A stretch of 64,000 bases of DNA from Thermus thermophilus HB8. Lineage in GTDB: Bacteria; Deinococcota; Deinococci; Deinococcales; Thermaceae. Each line of letters begins with the position of its first letter. Position 1 is the first letter of the stretch. The stretch lies in contig NC_006461.1 of NCBI RefSeq assembly GCF_000091545.1, positions 1,240,469-1,304,468 on the forward strand, written 5' to 3'. The translations under genes were made by a program, and so were the position numbers. Shown here piece after piece: positions 1 through 9,473 of the stretch. The notes below the pieces were generated by a model. It made no database searches. It was not told where the DNA came from and saw only the letters and a list, made by a program, of their open reading frames with translations.

Positions 1-438
1 GGCCACCTCGAGGGCGTGCCCCTCGGGGGAGACCTTGCGCCAGACCTTGGCGATGCGGCCCTCGGGGTCTATGAGGAAGGTCTGGCGGAGCACCCCCTCC
101 ACCTCCTTGCCGTAAAGGTTCTTCTTCCCCCAGGCCCCGTAGGCCCCGATGACCTTCCGCTCGGGGTCGGCGAGGAGGGGAAAGTTCAGGCCGTACTTCT
201 CGGCGAAGCGCTTGTGGCTTTCCACGTCGTCCGCCGAGACCCCGAGGACCACCGCGTCCAGGGCCTTGAGGCTTCCCATCTGGTCCCGGAAGCCGCAGGC
301 CTCCTTGGTGCACCCGGGGGTGTCGTCCTTGGGGTAGAAGTAAAGGACCACCCACCGCCCCCGGTAGTCGGAGAGGCGGTGGGTGCGGCCCTCCTGGTCA
401 GGCAGGGCGAAGTCCGGCGCGAGCGTGCCCACTTCCAT
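1..438 (-). CDS. bcp: Peroxiredoxin, bacterioferritin comigratory protein (Bcp) type; C-terminus cut by window edge
   Basis: Thiol peroxidase expected to reduce H2O2 and organic peroxides in the cytoplasm. The first 146 codons are in the window and the frame is open to base 1, so about ten residues are probably missing. The peroxidatic motif PGCTKEAC places the peroxidatic Cys at about residue 43 and a second Cys five residues later (about 48), the spacing of Bcp enzymes with both cysteines in one helix. The ATG at 438 has no Shine-Dalgarno but lies 7 nt after a perfect TATAAT, so it is probably leaderless. It follows the BMP gene on the same strand with a 48-bp gap. Family assignment is firm. 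Confidence 0.93.
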   Translation of the reverse strand, partial: MEVGTLAPDFALPDQEGRTHRLSDYRGRWVVLYFYPKDDTPGCTKEACGFRDQMGSLKALDAVVLGVSADDVESHKRFAEKYGLNFPLLADPERKVIGAYGAWGKKNLYGKEVEGVLRQTFLIDPEGRIAKVWRKVSPEGHALEVA

Positions 439-445
439 GGCGGGC

Positions 446-451
446 ATTATA
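446..451 (-). promoter_or_regulatory. -10 box of bcp (leaderless start)
   Basis: Perfect TATAAT on the minus strand, 7 nt before the ATG of bcp. No clear -35 box is visible. The spacing implies that transcription starts at or next to the start codon. Confidence 0.7.
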
Positions 452-486
452 CCCCTTTCCCCGCGCCTTCCCCGCCCTTAGCGGGC

Positions 487-1626
487 CTACCGGGGCTCCC
501 CCGGCCAGTCGCCCACCACGCCGGGGGCGGCCCACTCCATGGTGAGGAGCTCGTTAAGGGTCGCCTTGCGCCCGGCGGGGATGCGCACCACCCCCTTGCG
601 GTCCTTGATGGGGCCGGTGAAGGGGTCAAAGGTGGGGTTCGGGCGCTTCATCGCCCCAAGAAGGGACATGATCCGGTCGTAGACCGGAACCTTCTTGCCC
701 TCCACGCTCATCTGGGCGGCCTTCAGCAGGGGAACGTGCTTGGGGTTGATGGGGACGCCGTAGTCCGCCCCCATCTCCACGGCCCCGTGCTGGAGGAGCC
801 AGAAGTAGTCCACGTTCTCCAGGTTCTTGGGGGTGTAGACCCCTTCCTTCACCTTCTTGAGGAAGTCAATGTAGATGACGTCCCAGTGGACGATCTGGCC
901 CGAGACCACGTGGTCGGGGGCGAACTTGAGCATGGGGGTGTAGTGGCCGAAGGAATAGGCCCCCTTGCGGGCGGCGGTCTGGATCACCGTGGGGGTGTCC
1001 TCGGTGAAGGCGAAGACGTCCGCCCCTTGGGCGAGGAGGGCCTCCGTGGCCTCCCGGGCCTTGGCCGGGTCGTACCAGGCGTTGATCCAGCGCACCAGCA
1101 CCTGGGCGTCGGGCCGGACGGCCCGCACCCCGAGGGCGAAGGCGTTGATGTGCCGCTTCACCTCGGGGATGGGGAAGGCGGCCACGTACCCCACCTTGCC
1201 CGTCTTGGTGAGGGCCCCGGCGGCGAGGCCGTTCAGGTAGTAGACCTGGTAGAAGTCGGCCATGTAGGTGGCCACGTTGGGGGCCCGCTTGATGCCCGTG
1301 GCGTGGGCGAAGATGACGTCCGGGTACTTCTTGGCGGCCTCGAGGACCCCGTCCATGTACCCGAAGCTGGTCGCGAAGATGACCCGGCACCCCTCCCGCA
1401 CGAACCGGTCAATGACCGGCACCACCTGGGCTTCGGGAACGCTCTCCACGTACCGGGTCTCAAGCCACGGGAGGGCCGCCTCCGCCTTCTTCCGGCCCAC
1501 GTCGTGGGCGTAGGTCCAGCCCGCGTCCCCCACCGGGCCCACGTAGATGAAACAGGCCTTGAGCTTTTCCCCCTGCCCTAGGGCGAGGCCCAGGGCGGCG
1601 AGAACCCCGAGAACGAGTCGTTGCAT
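487..1626 (-). CDS. BMP/PnrA-family substrate-binding protein of a nucleoside-type ABC importer
   Basis: 379 aa. A hydrophobic N-terminal export signal (about residues 1-18, ending ALGLALGQG) precedes a BMP-family periplasmic-binding fold with the characteristic starts FIYVGPVGDAGWT and YMDGVLEAAKKY. Family members bind purine nucleosides. The gene follows two permeases and a double ATPase of the same transporter, separated from the second permease by 2 bp. The binding protein is last in the operon rather than first, so its own promoter or RNA processing may be needed for excess expression. There is no lipobox Cys after the signal, unlike many BMP lipoproteins. The substrate is inferred from the family. 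Confidence 0.88.
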   Translation of the reverse strand: MQRLVLGVLAALGLALGQGEKLKACFIYVGPVGDAGWTYAHDVGRKKAEAALPWLETRYVESVPEAQVVPVIDRFVREGCRVIFATSFGYMDGVLEAAKKYPDVIFAHATGIKRAPNVATYMADFYQVYYLNGLAAGALTKTGKVGYVAAFPIPEVKRHINAFALGVRAVRPDAQVLVRWINAWYDPAKAREATEALLAQGADVFAFTEDTPTVIQTAARKGAYSFGHYTPMLKFAPDHVVSGQIVHWDVIYIDFLKKVKEGVYTPKNLENVDYFWLLQHGAVEMGADYGVPINPKHVPLLKAAQMSVEGKKVPVYDRIMSLLGAMKRPNPTFDPFTGPIKDRKGVVRIPAGRKATLNELLTMEWAAPGVVGDWPGEPR

Positions 1627-1628
1627 GG

Positions 1629-2462
1629 CTACCTCCCCCGCTCAAAGGGCTGGCCCAGGGCCTTGGGGGCCCGGGACCGGCCCGAGAGCGCCAGGACCAG
1701 GATAACCAGAAGGTAGGGCATGGCGGCAAAGGCCTCGCTCGGTATAGGTACACTGCCCTGGAGGCGGAACTGCAGGAAGAAGAGGAGGCCGAAGAAATAG
1801 GCCCCAAGGAGGGCCCGAAGAGGATGCCAGGCGGCGAGGATCACCAAGGCGATGGCCACCCAGCCGAGCCCGGCGGTCATCCCGTCCGTCCAGCTCGGCC
1901 GGTAGGCCAGGGAGAGGTAGGCCCCCGCGAGGCCGATGAGCCCCCCTCCCAGGCCCAGGGCCAGGTACCGCACCCCGTCCACGCTCACCCCGAAGAGGTC
2001 CACCGCCTTGGGGTTCTCCCCGGCGCTCCGCAGGAAAAGCCCCGTCCGGGTGCGGGTGAGGAAGAGGTGGACGAGGAGGGCGAGGGCCGCCCCCAAGAGG
2101 GCGAACCCTCCCTCGGGCAAGGGGTGGGCGAGGGGCAGCCCCTCGTAGCGCTTGCCCAGAAGCCCCGAGGCCCCAAGCCCCAAGGCGGCCACCGCGAGCC
2201 CCGCCACGAACTGGTTGGCCCGCAAGGTGACGGCGAAGAGGCCCAGGAAAAGCCCCGAGAGCGCCCCCACCCCGAGGGCGGCGAGGACCCCGGGTAGGGG
2301 GCCGTAGGCCTGGGCGGCGGCGAAGGCGGTGAGGGCGGCCAGGGCCATCATCCCCTCCACCCCGAGGTTCACCACCCCGCTCCGCTCGGCGAGAAGCGCC
2401 CCCAGCCCCGCGAGCAGGATAGGCGTTCCGAAAAGGACCGCGCGCAACAAGGCCTCTTCCAT
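1629..2462 (-). CDS. ABC importer permease, BMP/nucleoside type (YufQ-like)
   Basis: 277 aa, very hydrophobic, about eight membrane segments. The segment containing VVNLGVEGMM is typical of the branched-chain/ribose/nucleoside permease superfamily. The start MEEALLRAVL is chosen because its ATG overlaps the stop of the upstream permease as TGATG; the open frame upstream of it is only a shadow. It forms the second half of the heterodimeric membrane channel with the next gene. Substrate inferred from the BMP partner. Confidence 0.88.
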   Translation of the reverse strand: MEEALLRAVLFGTPILLAGLGALLAERSGVVNLGVEGMMALAALTAFAAAQAYGPLPGVLAALGVGALSGLFLGLFAVTLRANQFVAGLAVAALGLGASGLLGKRYEGLPLAHPLPEGGFALLGAALALLVHLFLTRTRTGLFLRSAGENPKAVDLFGVSVDGVRYLALGLGGGLIGLAGAYLSLAYRPSWTDGMTAGLGWVAIALVILAAWHPLRALLGAYFFGLLFFLQFRLQGSVPIPSEAFAAMPYLLVILVLALSGRSRAPKALGQPFERGR

Positions 2463-3511
2463 CAGCGCCTCCAGACCAGGCGGTGGCGGCTTGCGGCCTC
2501 GGCCCCGATCAAGGCCAAAAGCAGGAGGCCGCTCGTCACGTCCACCACGCGAAAGGGCATGGAGAAGGCGAGCTTCAACGCGTCCCCACCGGCGAGGACC
2601 ACCCCCAGGAGGGGGGCGGTGAGGAGGACGTAACCCGGCCCACCGCGGGCGAGCCAGGCCACGAGGATGGCCGTGAAGCCGTAGCCCAAGGACACCTGGG
2701 CGGGCTCCAGGAGCTTGTGGTGGATCCCCGCCACCTCCCCCACCCCGGCAAACCCCGCCAAAGCGCCCGAGATCAGGCCCACCCGGAGGAGGAGGCGGCC
2801 CGCGTCCAGGCCCAGGTACCAGGCGGCGAGGGGGTTCTCCCCCAGAACCCGCCACTCAAAGCCCCAGGGGGTCCGGAAGAGGAGGACGTGGAGGACCAGG
2901 GCGGCCACCGCCCCGAGGAGGAGGGTGGGCCAGTGGACCAGGGTGCCGGGAAGCACGGGAAGCCGCGCCGCCTCGGGAAAGGGGTCGGTGTAGAGGAAGC
3001 CGAAGGCCGTCCGCCCCTTCCAGGGACCCGCCACCAAGTAGACCACCAGGTAGTAGGCGAGGTAGTTCTGCATGAGGGTGACGAGGATCTCGCTCGCCCC
3101 GAAGCGCGCCCGAAGCCAGGCGGCAAGGCCCGCCCACACCCCCCCCAAGGCCCCCCCGAGGAAGAACATCAAAGGCAGGGTCCAGGGCCCGGGAGGGAGG
3201 AAGAGGGCGGCGTAGGTGGCCCCCACGGCCCCAAGGAGGAGCTGCCCCTCGGCCCCGATGTTGAAGAAGCCCACCCGGAAGGCCAAAGCCAACCCCGAGC
3301 CGATGAGGAGGAGGGGGATGGCCCTCCGGGCCACCTCGGCGAGGCCCAGGGGGTCCCCCAGGACCGAGAGGAAGACCCGGTAGGCCTCCAGGGGCGCCAC
3401 CCCGTAGGCCCGGAAGAGGACCCCCAAGGCCATGAGGGCCATCCCCACGAAGAGGGCATAGGCCCCCACGACCTTGAGGGGCCGGGGCGCGGGGTCCACC
3501 TCCACCCTCAC
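2462..3511 (-). CDS. ABC importer permease, BMP/nucleoside type (YufP-like)
   Basis: 349 aa integral membrane protein. It carries the motif FFNIGAEGQLLLGA, the counterpart of the NLGVEG motif in the partner permease. Its ATG overlaps the stop of the ATPase gene by 4 bp and its stop overlaps the next permease start, so all three membrane and ATPase components are translationally coupled. Function follows from family and operon context. Confidence 0.88.
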   Translation of the reverse strand: MRVEVDPAPRPLKVVGAYALFVGMALMALGVLFRAYGVAPLEAYRVFLSVLGDPLGLAEVARRAIPLLLIGSGLALAFRVGFFNIGAEGQLLLGAVGATYAALFLPPGPWTLPLMFFLGGALGGVWAGLAAWLRARFGASEILVTLMQNYLAYYLVVYLVAGPWKGRTAFGFLYTDPFPEAARLPVLPGTLVHWPTLLLGAVAALVLHVLLFRTPWGFEWRVLGENPLAAWYLGLDAGRLLLRVGLISGALAGFAGVGEVAGIHHKLLEPAQVSLGYGFTAILVAWLARGGPGYVLLTAPLLGVVLAGGDALKLAFSMPFRVVDVTSGLLLLALIGAEAASRHRLVWRR

Positions 3512-4977
3512 GCCCGACCCCCCGTCATCATGGCCCCCAGGCGCTCCAATCCCACCCCCTCCCGCGGCAAGGGCCCCACCAGCCGCCCCTGGTAGAGGGC
3601 CGCCACCCGGTGGGAGAGGGCCAGGATCTCGTCCAGGTCCTCGCTCACAAGGAGGACGGCCGCCCCGCCCTTGGCCAGGTCCAGGAGGAGGCGGTGGACC
3701 TCCTCCGCCGCCCCCACGTCCACGCCGTAGGTGGGGTGCATGGCCAAAACCAGCCTGGCCCCCTCCCCGAGCTCCCGGGCCAGGATCACCTTCTGCACGT
3801 TCCCCCCGGAGAGGAAGCGGACGGGGGTCCTGGGGGAAGGCGTTTGGATCCCGAAGCGGCGGATGAGCTCCGAGGCCTTTTCCTCCATGGCCCTACGGGA
3901 GAGCAAACCCCGCCGGGCGAAGCGGGCGTAGCGGCGCAGGGCCAGGTTCTCCGCCACGCTCATCGTCCCCACCACCCCCATGGCCCGGTCCTCGGGGATG
4001 TGGGCCACCCCCAAGGCGTGGAGGCGGGCGGGGTCCCGGGGCAAGGGGGCGCCCAGGAACCGCACCTCCCCCCGGTAGGGCCTAAGCCCCGCCAAGGCCT
4101 CCACGAGCTCCTTCTGCCCGCTTCCCGCCACCCCGGCCACGCCGAGGATCTCCCCTTCCCAGAGCACGAAGCTCACCCCCTGGACCGGGACCCCCCGGCG
4201 GGGCACGAAGAGGTCCCGCACCTCCAGAAGGGGCCTCTTCCCCGGAGGGAAGCCGAGGCGGGGAGGCTCCACCTCCCGCCCCACCATGAGGCGCACGAGG
4301 AGGTCCCGGTCCGCCTTCTCCCTCGGCACCTCCCCCACCTTTCTCCCCCCCCGGAGGACGGCGATGCGGTCCGCCACCCGGAGCACCTCGTCCAGCTTGT
4401 GGCTGATGAAGATCACCGCGAGGCCCATGGCCTTGTAGCGGGCGATCTCCTGGAAAAGGCCCTCCGCCTCCTGGGGGGTGAGGACGCTGGTGGGCTCGTC
4501 CAGGATCAGGACCTTGGGCTTGGCGAGAAGGGCCCTGAGGATCTCCACCCGCTGCTTCTCCCCGGCGGAGAGGAGGTGGACGGGCGCCTCCAGGTCCACC
4601 CCCAGAGGGTGCCCCGCCAGCAGGGCCTTGAGCCTGCGGACGAGGGCCCTTCGGGGAAGCAGGAAGGGCAGGTCCAGCCCCAGGGCCAGGTTCTCGGCCA
4701 CGGTGTGGGCCTCAATGAGCTCGGGGTGCTGGGGCACGAGGGCGATGCCCAGGGCCTGGGCCGCCTTGGGGGAGGGGATCTGGACGGGGCGCCCCTCCAG
4801 GAGGATCCGCCCCTCGTCCGGCGCGTAAAGGCCGTAGAGGAGGCTCACCAGGGTGGTCTTCCCCGCCCCGTTCTCCCCCAGGAGGGCGAGGACCTCCCCG
4901 GCCCGCACCTCGAGGCTGATGCGGTCGTTGGCCACCACCGGGCCGAAGCGTTTCGTGATGTTCTCCAGCCGCAGCAT
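3508..4977 (-). CDS. Double-domain ABC ATPase, nucleoside importer (YufO-like)
   Basis: 489 aa with two nucleotide-binding domains in tandem. Domain 1 has Walker A GENGAGKTT, signature LSAGE and Walker B LILDEPTS. Domain 2 is degenerate: GVAGSGQKE for Walker A, LSGGN for the signature and LAMHPTYG where the catalytic Glu should follow Walker B. This asymmetry is usual in the ribose/BMP ATPase family. The start MLRLENITKRFG was chosen because homology begins there. The 25-bp leader to mobA contains no strong promoter. It energises uptake by the two downstream permeases. Confidence 0.88.
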   Translation of the reverse strand: MLRLENITKRFGPVVANDRISLEVRAGEVLALLGENGAGKTTLVSLLYGLYAPDEGRILLEGRPVQIPSPKAAQALGIALVPQHPELIEAHTVAENLALGLDLPFLLPRRALVRRLKALLAGHPLGVDLEAPVHLLSAGEKQRVEILRALLAKPKVLILDEPTSVLTPQEAEGLFQEIARYKAMGLAVIFISHKLDEVLRVADRIAVLRGGRKVGEVPREKADRDLLVRLMVGREVEPPRLGFPPGKRPLLEVRDLFVPRRGVPVQGVSFVLWEGEILGVAGVAGSGQKELVEALAGLRPYRGEVRFLGAPLPRDPARLHALGVAHIPEDRAMGVVGTMSVAENLALRRYARFARRGLLSRRAMEEKASELIRRFGIQTPSPRTPVRFLSGGNVQKVILARELGEGARLVLAMHPTYGVDVGAAEEVHRLLLDLAKGGAAVLLVSEDLDEILALSHRVAALYQGRLVGPLPREGVGLERLGAMMTGGRA

Positions 4978-5002
4978 CCGCCCCCGGAGGAGGATACCAC
5001 GC

Positions 5003-5560
5003 CTACGGGAGGTCGGCCCTGCGGTTGGCGTTGAGGTAGACCCGCTCCCCAAACCGGGCCACCACCTCCTCGGCGGCCACATACGTGGCCCCCAAAGCCT
5101 CCACCACCCGCCCCAGGCGGAAGTCCCCCTCCCGGATCTGCCGCTCCACCTGGGGCAGGCAGTCCTTGTGGTAAAGGGCCATGAGGGGCTCGAGGTGGCC
5201 CTCGGGGCTGTAGACCGCCACCACGGGGTAGGGGGAGGCGCGGGCCTGCTCGTAGAGGAAGTCCCAAAAGCCCCGGGTGAGGAAGGGAAGGTCCGTGGCC
5301 GCCACCGCCACCCAGGGGAAGCGGGCGTGGGCGAGGGCGGAGTGGAGGCCGGAGAGGCTATCCGCCCCCGGGAGGAGGTCGGGGTAGACGGGGACGCCGA
5401 AGCCCACGTAGGGGCGGTTGGCCACGATGAAGCGCTCCTCCGCCCCCCTAAGGCTCTCCAAGACCCAGAGGAGGAGGGGCTTCCCCCGGTAGACGAAAAG
5501 GGCCTTGTCCTCCCCAAAGCGCCTCGAGGCCCCTCCCGCGAGGACCGCTCCCGAGTACAC
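5003..5560 (-). CDS. mobA: Molybdenum cofactor guanylyltransferase
   Basis: 185 aa, GTG start. The N-terminal GTP-binding signature LAGGASRRFGEDKA and the segment AVAATDLPFL, with the metal-binding Asp, identify MobA, which transfers GMP to molybdopterin to form the bis-MGD precursor. The length is usual for the family. It sits 9 bp after an FAD oxidoreductase and 25 bp before the ABC ATPase on the same strand. A molybdoenzyme (the sulfite oxidase-type protein at 23921) is in the window, but that family normally uses the non-guanylated cofactor, so MobA probably serves enzymes elsewhere. Confidence 0.88.
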   Translation of the reverse strand: MYSGAVLAGGASRRFGEDKALFVYRGKPLLLWVLESLRGAEERFIVANRPYVGFGVPVYPDLLPGADSLSGLHSALAHARFPWVAVAATDLPFLTRGFWDFLYEQARASPYPVVAVYSPEGHLEPLMALYHKDCLPQVERQIREGDFRLGRVVEALGATYVAAEEVVARFGERVYLNANRRADLP

Positions 5561-5569
5561 GCCCCCAGT

Positions 5570-6439
5570 CTAAAGCCTTTCGGCAAGCCTCTCTGCGAGG
5601 AGAGGCGCGTAGAGAAAGCCCGTGGAGCCGAGCCCGGTGAGGGCGAACCCCCCCTCCACGGGGAAGAGAAAGGAGGAAAGCCTAAAGCGCACCCCCCGCC
5701 AAAGGGAGGCCACCCGGGGGCGGTAGCCCACAAGGGCCTCGGCCCCTTGGAGAAGCCACTCCACCTCCCCTTCCGTGGGCGGCGGGAGGCGGTAGCCCTC
5801 CTCCCCCGGGAGGTAGCTTCCCCCTAAGGCCGCCCCCGCCAAGTAGACCCGGTAGCTCACGGCCCGGGGAAAGTAGTCCAAGAGGGTGAGGACGAGCCCC
5901 GGGACGTGCCGCCCCTCCAGGCCCAAAAGGTGCGCCCCCCGGCCCCCCCCGGCGTAGACCAGAACCTCCCCCCTGACCCGCCCGCCGCCCTCGAGGACCA
6001 GCCAGGGAGGCTCCCAGGCGAGGACCCGGCCCCTTAGAAGGGGAAGCCCCTCGGCGAGGCGCGCCAAAAGGGGCCTCGGCTCCAGCCAAAAGGCCTCCTC
6101 CAGAAGCACCCCCTCCTTCTCCCAGCGGTGCTTGAGCCGGGAAAGCCTCCCCGCCACCTTGGGCCGGTCCTCCTCGGGCACGGGGCGGAAGACCCCGAGG
6201 TGGAGGGGGACGAAGCGGCCGTAAAAGGCGAGGGCCGCCGCCAAGGCCCTTTCCCCCTCCTCCGCCAGGGTGAAGCGCCTCCCCCTAAGGGGGTTCACCA
6301 GGGCCACGGGAGGGCGGCTCGCCTCCCCCAGGGCCTCGGCCACCACCAGGACCTTCCGGCCCCTTTCCCAAAGGAGGCGGGCCAGGGTGAGCCCCGCCAC
6401 CCCGGCCCCCAGGACCACCACCTCGGCTTCCCGGAGCAT
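5570..6439 (-). CDS. FAD-dependent oxidoreductase (DAO-like)
   Basis: 289 aa. The N-terminus has a Rossmann dinucleotide-binding motif, VVVLGAGVAGLTLA, followed by a strand ending in acidic/valine residues. The C-terminus GLGSTGFLYAPLLAE is the second FAD-contact segment of the D-amino-acid-oxidase superfamily (DAO, glycine oxidase, MnmC C-terminal domain). It is shorter than most members (350-400 aa). The substrate cannot be read from the sequence. It starts 3 bp after the stop of the small membrane-protein gene at 6443-6775. Confidence 0.75.
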   Translation of the reverse strand: MLREAEVVVLGAGVAGLTLARLLWERGRKVLVVAEALGEASRPPVALVNPLRGRRFTLAEEGERALAAALAFYGRFVPLHLGVFRPVPEEDRPKVAGRLSRLKHRWEKEGVLLEEAFWLEPRPLLARLAEGLPLLRGRVLAWEPPWLVLEGGGRVRGEVLVYAGGGRGAHLLGLEGRHVPGLVLTLLDYFPRAVSYRVYLAGAALGGSYLPGEEGYRLPPPTEGEVEWLLQGAEALVGYRPRVASLWRGVRFRLSSFLFPVEGGFALTGLGSTGFLYAPLLAERLAERL

Positions 6440-6442
6440 GCC

Positions 6443-6775
6443 CTAAAACCGGTACCCCTCCCCCTCCTTCCGGCAAAGCCCCCGGGCAGCAAGCCCTTCC
6501 AAAAGCCTTTCCGCCTCCTCCTCAGGCAAAAAGGCCGAGAGGTCCCCCGGGCGCAAAACCCCGCCCCGCCGCCAGGCCTCCCGCATGGCCAGGCGCTCCA
6601 ACGCCGCCAAGGAAGGCCCCCGGGAAAGAAGCCCCTCCTGCCAACGGGCAAGGCCCAAGTAGCCCAGGGCCCCACCCCCCAGGGCCAGGAAGAACCCAAG
6701 CCCCGTGAAGCGGAAGGTGGCGAAGAGGAGGAGGAAGAGGGCCAAGGCCACGCCCAGGGGGAGGATGGACCGCAT
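6443..6775 (-). CDS. Small membrane protein with C-terminal helix-turn-helix-like domain, unknown function
   Basis: 110 aa. Residues about 4-45 form two hydrophobic segments separated by a Gly-rich turn; the rest is soluble and charged, with a predicted winged-helix-like pattern (LRPGDLSAFLPEEEAERLLEGL...ARGLCRKEGEGYRF). It is packed between miaB (10-bp gap) and the FAD oxidoreductase (3-bp gap), so it is surely cotranscribed. I do not recognise the family. A membrane-anchored small regulator is a guess. Confidence 0.7.
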   Translation of the reverse strand: MRSILPLGVALALFLLLFATFRFTGLGFFLALGGGALGYLGLARWQEGLLSRGPSLAALERLAMREAWRRGGVLRPGDLSAFLPEEEAERLLEGLAARGLCRKEGEGYRF

Positions 6776-6785
6776 CCCTCACCCC

Positions 6786-8108
<1,323 letters not shown>

Positions 8109-8169
8109 AGCACCTCCCGGGCGACCGGGGGGATCCCGGGCCCATCCTTCCCAGGATAGCAGGAAGGGG

Positions 8170-8175
8170 TAGCAT
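8170..8175 (+). promoter_or_regulatory. -10 box of the CDGSH gene (leaderless start)
   Basis: TAGCAT, 6 nt before the ATG at 8182. This is the same spacing as at many other starts in this window. No Shine-Dalgarno is present. Confidence 0.5.
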
Positions 8176-8181
8176 GGGGGC

Positions 8182-8388
8182 ATGCGCCTCCGCTTTCGGG
8201 AGAAGGGGCCCTACGTCCTGGACCTTCCGGAGGGGACCCCCTTCCGGTGGAACGGGGAGGAAAGGCGCCTAGAGCGGGCCAAGCTCGCCCTCTGCCGCTG
8301 CGGCCGGTCCCGGGAGAAGCCCTTCTGCGACGGGAGCCACAAGGAGGCGGGCTTCCTTGCGGAGAAGGGGGAGTTGGAGGTTCAGTAG
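8182..8388 (+). CDS. CDGSH-type [2Fe-2S] iron-sulfur protein
   Basis: 68 aa. The segment CRCGRSREKPFCDGSH fits the CDGSH signature C-x-C-x2-[ST]-x3-P-x-C-D-G-[SAT]-H exactly, giving a 3-Cys, 1-His [2Fe-2S] site as in mitoNEET. There is no membrane anchor, so it is a soluble single-domain form; an electron-transfer or cluster-transfer role is inferred from the family. It has its own leaderless promoter, diverges from miaB, and its last 7 bp overlap the 3' end of the convergent radical SAM gene. Confidence 0.92.
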   Translation: MRLRFREKGPYVLDLPEGTPFRWNGEERRLERAKLALCRCGRSREKPFCDGSHKEAGFLAEKGELEVQ

Positions 8389-9455
8389 AGGAACTCCCGG
8401 ATCTCGTACCGGGAGGCCCTGAGGCCGAGGCGACGCACCGCCTGGGCCCACCTTTGGAGTTCCCCCTCGAGGTCCTCCAAGGGAGCAAGGCCGAGGGCGG
8501 CGTACGGGGTGCCGGGGTCCTCCCGGAAGGGGGAGAGGTAGACCACGTCCCCTCTCCCCAAGGGAAGCTCCGCGAGGAGGGCGAGGCTTTCCCGGAAGTG
8601 GGCCTCGGCGAAGGCCTTTCCCCCCGCCCCCACCATGAGGATCACCCCCACGGAAAGCCCCGCCGCCTTCAACGCCCGGACCAGGGGCAGGACCTCCTTG
8701 GGGTGGCCGGGCTTCCGGAGGAGGGCGAGGAGGGGGGCGTGCCCCGTCTCCAGGCCGATGTAGACCCGCCGGAGGCCCATACCCCCAAGCCTTTCCCACC
8801 AGGAAGGGGCTTTCTTCAGGCCGGTGAAGAGGTCCAGAAACCCCATCACGGGCTCCCCGGGGAAGTGGGCCCGCACGAGCTCCAGGAGGGGAAGAAGGGG
8901 CTCGGAGAGGGCGAGGGCGTTCCCGTCCGCGAGGAAGACCCCGCGCCTAAGAAGCCTGCCCCGCCCGAGCAGGGCCAAGACGGCCTGGATGTGCTCCCGG
9001 AAAGCCTCGGGGGTTCGCTTCTGGAAGGGGCGGTCCTGGTAGAAGCTGCAGAAGGCGCAGCGGTTCCAGGTGCATCCCGTGGTGGCCTGTAGGACCACGG
9101 AGAGGTAGGCGTCGGGGGGAAGGATGCTCACGGGCCAGGCGTAGGCCCTGCGGTAGGGCGTGGGGTCCAGGAGGCCCTCGGGGGTCCAGCGGAGCACCTC
9201 CTCCCGCCTCCTTTCGTCCCGCAGGTGGGCCTCGGCCAGGTCCAGGACCTCCTGGTAGACCCCAAGGGCCTCCTCGGGGGCAAGCCTTCTCCGCCTCCTC
9301 TCCCCTTCCCGGTAGCGGAGGTGGAGGCTCCCGTCCAGGGCGCGCTTGTAGGTCTTCCCCTCGCGGAAGTAGTGGTAGGGCCTTCCCTCCCGGTCAAAGG
9401 AAAGGACCCGCCTCCCCAGGGAAAGGACCGTGGCCTCGGGCCGGAGGAGCTCCAT
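8382..9455 (-). CDS. Radical SAM protein with CX4CX2C cluster motif, unknown substrate
   Basis: 357 aa. The cluster motif GCTWNRCAFC has four residues between the first two cysteines (CX4CX2C) rather than the usual three; the following aromatic residues (SFY) fit the radical SAM pattern. The core continues with FLADGNAL (strand 2) and YIGLETGH (strand 4 Glu). About 125 residues precede the cluster and are Arg-rich. I know similar CX4CX2C proteins only as uncharacterised radical SAM proteins. Its ATG lies 6 nt after TATTCT, and it diverges from a phosphotransferase gene across 18 bp. Confidence 0.8.
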   Translation of the reverse strand: MELLRPEATVLSLGRRVLSFDREGRPYHYFREGKTYKRALDGSLHLRYREGERRRRRLAPEEALGVYQEVLDLAEAHLRDERRREEVLRWTPEGLLDPTPYRRAYAWPVSILPPDAYLSVVLQATTGCTWNRCAFCSFYQDRPFQKRTPEAFREHIQAVLALLGRGRLLRRGVFLADGNALALSEPLLPLLELVRAHFPGEPVMGFLDLFTGLKKAPSWWERLGGMGLRRVYIGLETGHAPLLALLRKPGHPKEVLPLVRALKAAGLSVGVILMVGAGGKAFAEAHFRESLALLAELPLGRGDVVYLSPFREDPGTPYAALGLAPLEDLEGELQRWAQAVRRLGLRASRYEIREFLY

Positions 9456-9473
9456 AGGGCTAGAATAAGCCCC
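9456..9473. promoter_or_regulatory. 18-bp divergent leaderless promoter (radical SAM / phosphotransferase)
   Basis: The gap between the two start codons is 18 bp. It contains TAGAATA at 9461-9467, read as TAGAAT on the plus strand (7 nt before the GTG at 9474) and as TATTCT on the minus strand (6 nt before the ATG at 9455). Neither gene has a Shine-Dalgarno here. The layout is the same as at 19278-19295 and 47092-47109. Confidence 0.6.

Noticed and set aside
1405..1419. CCGGTCA-A-TGACCGG inverted repeat, similar half-sites to the efflux operators
   Set aside because: It lies deep within the coding sequence of the BMP binding protein, with no promoter nearby, and the spacing differs from that of the two operator candidates.
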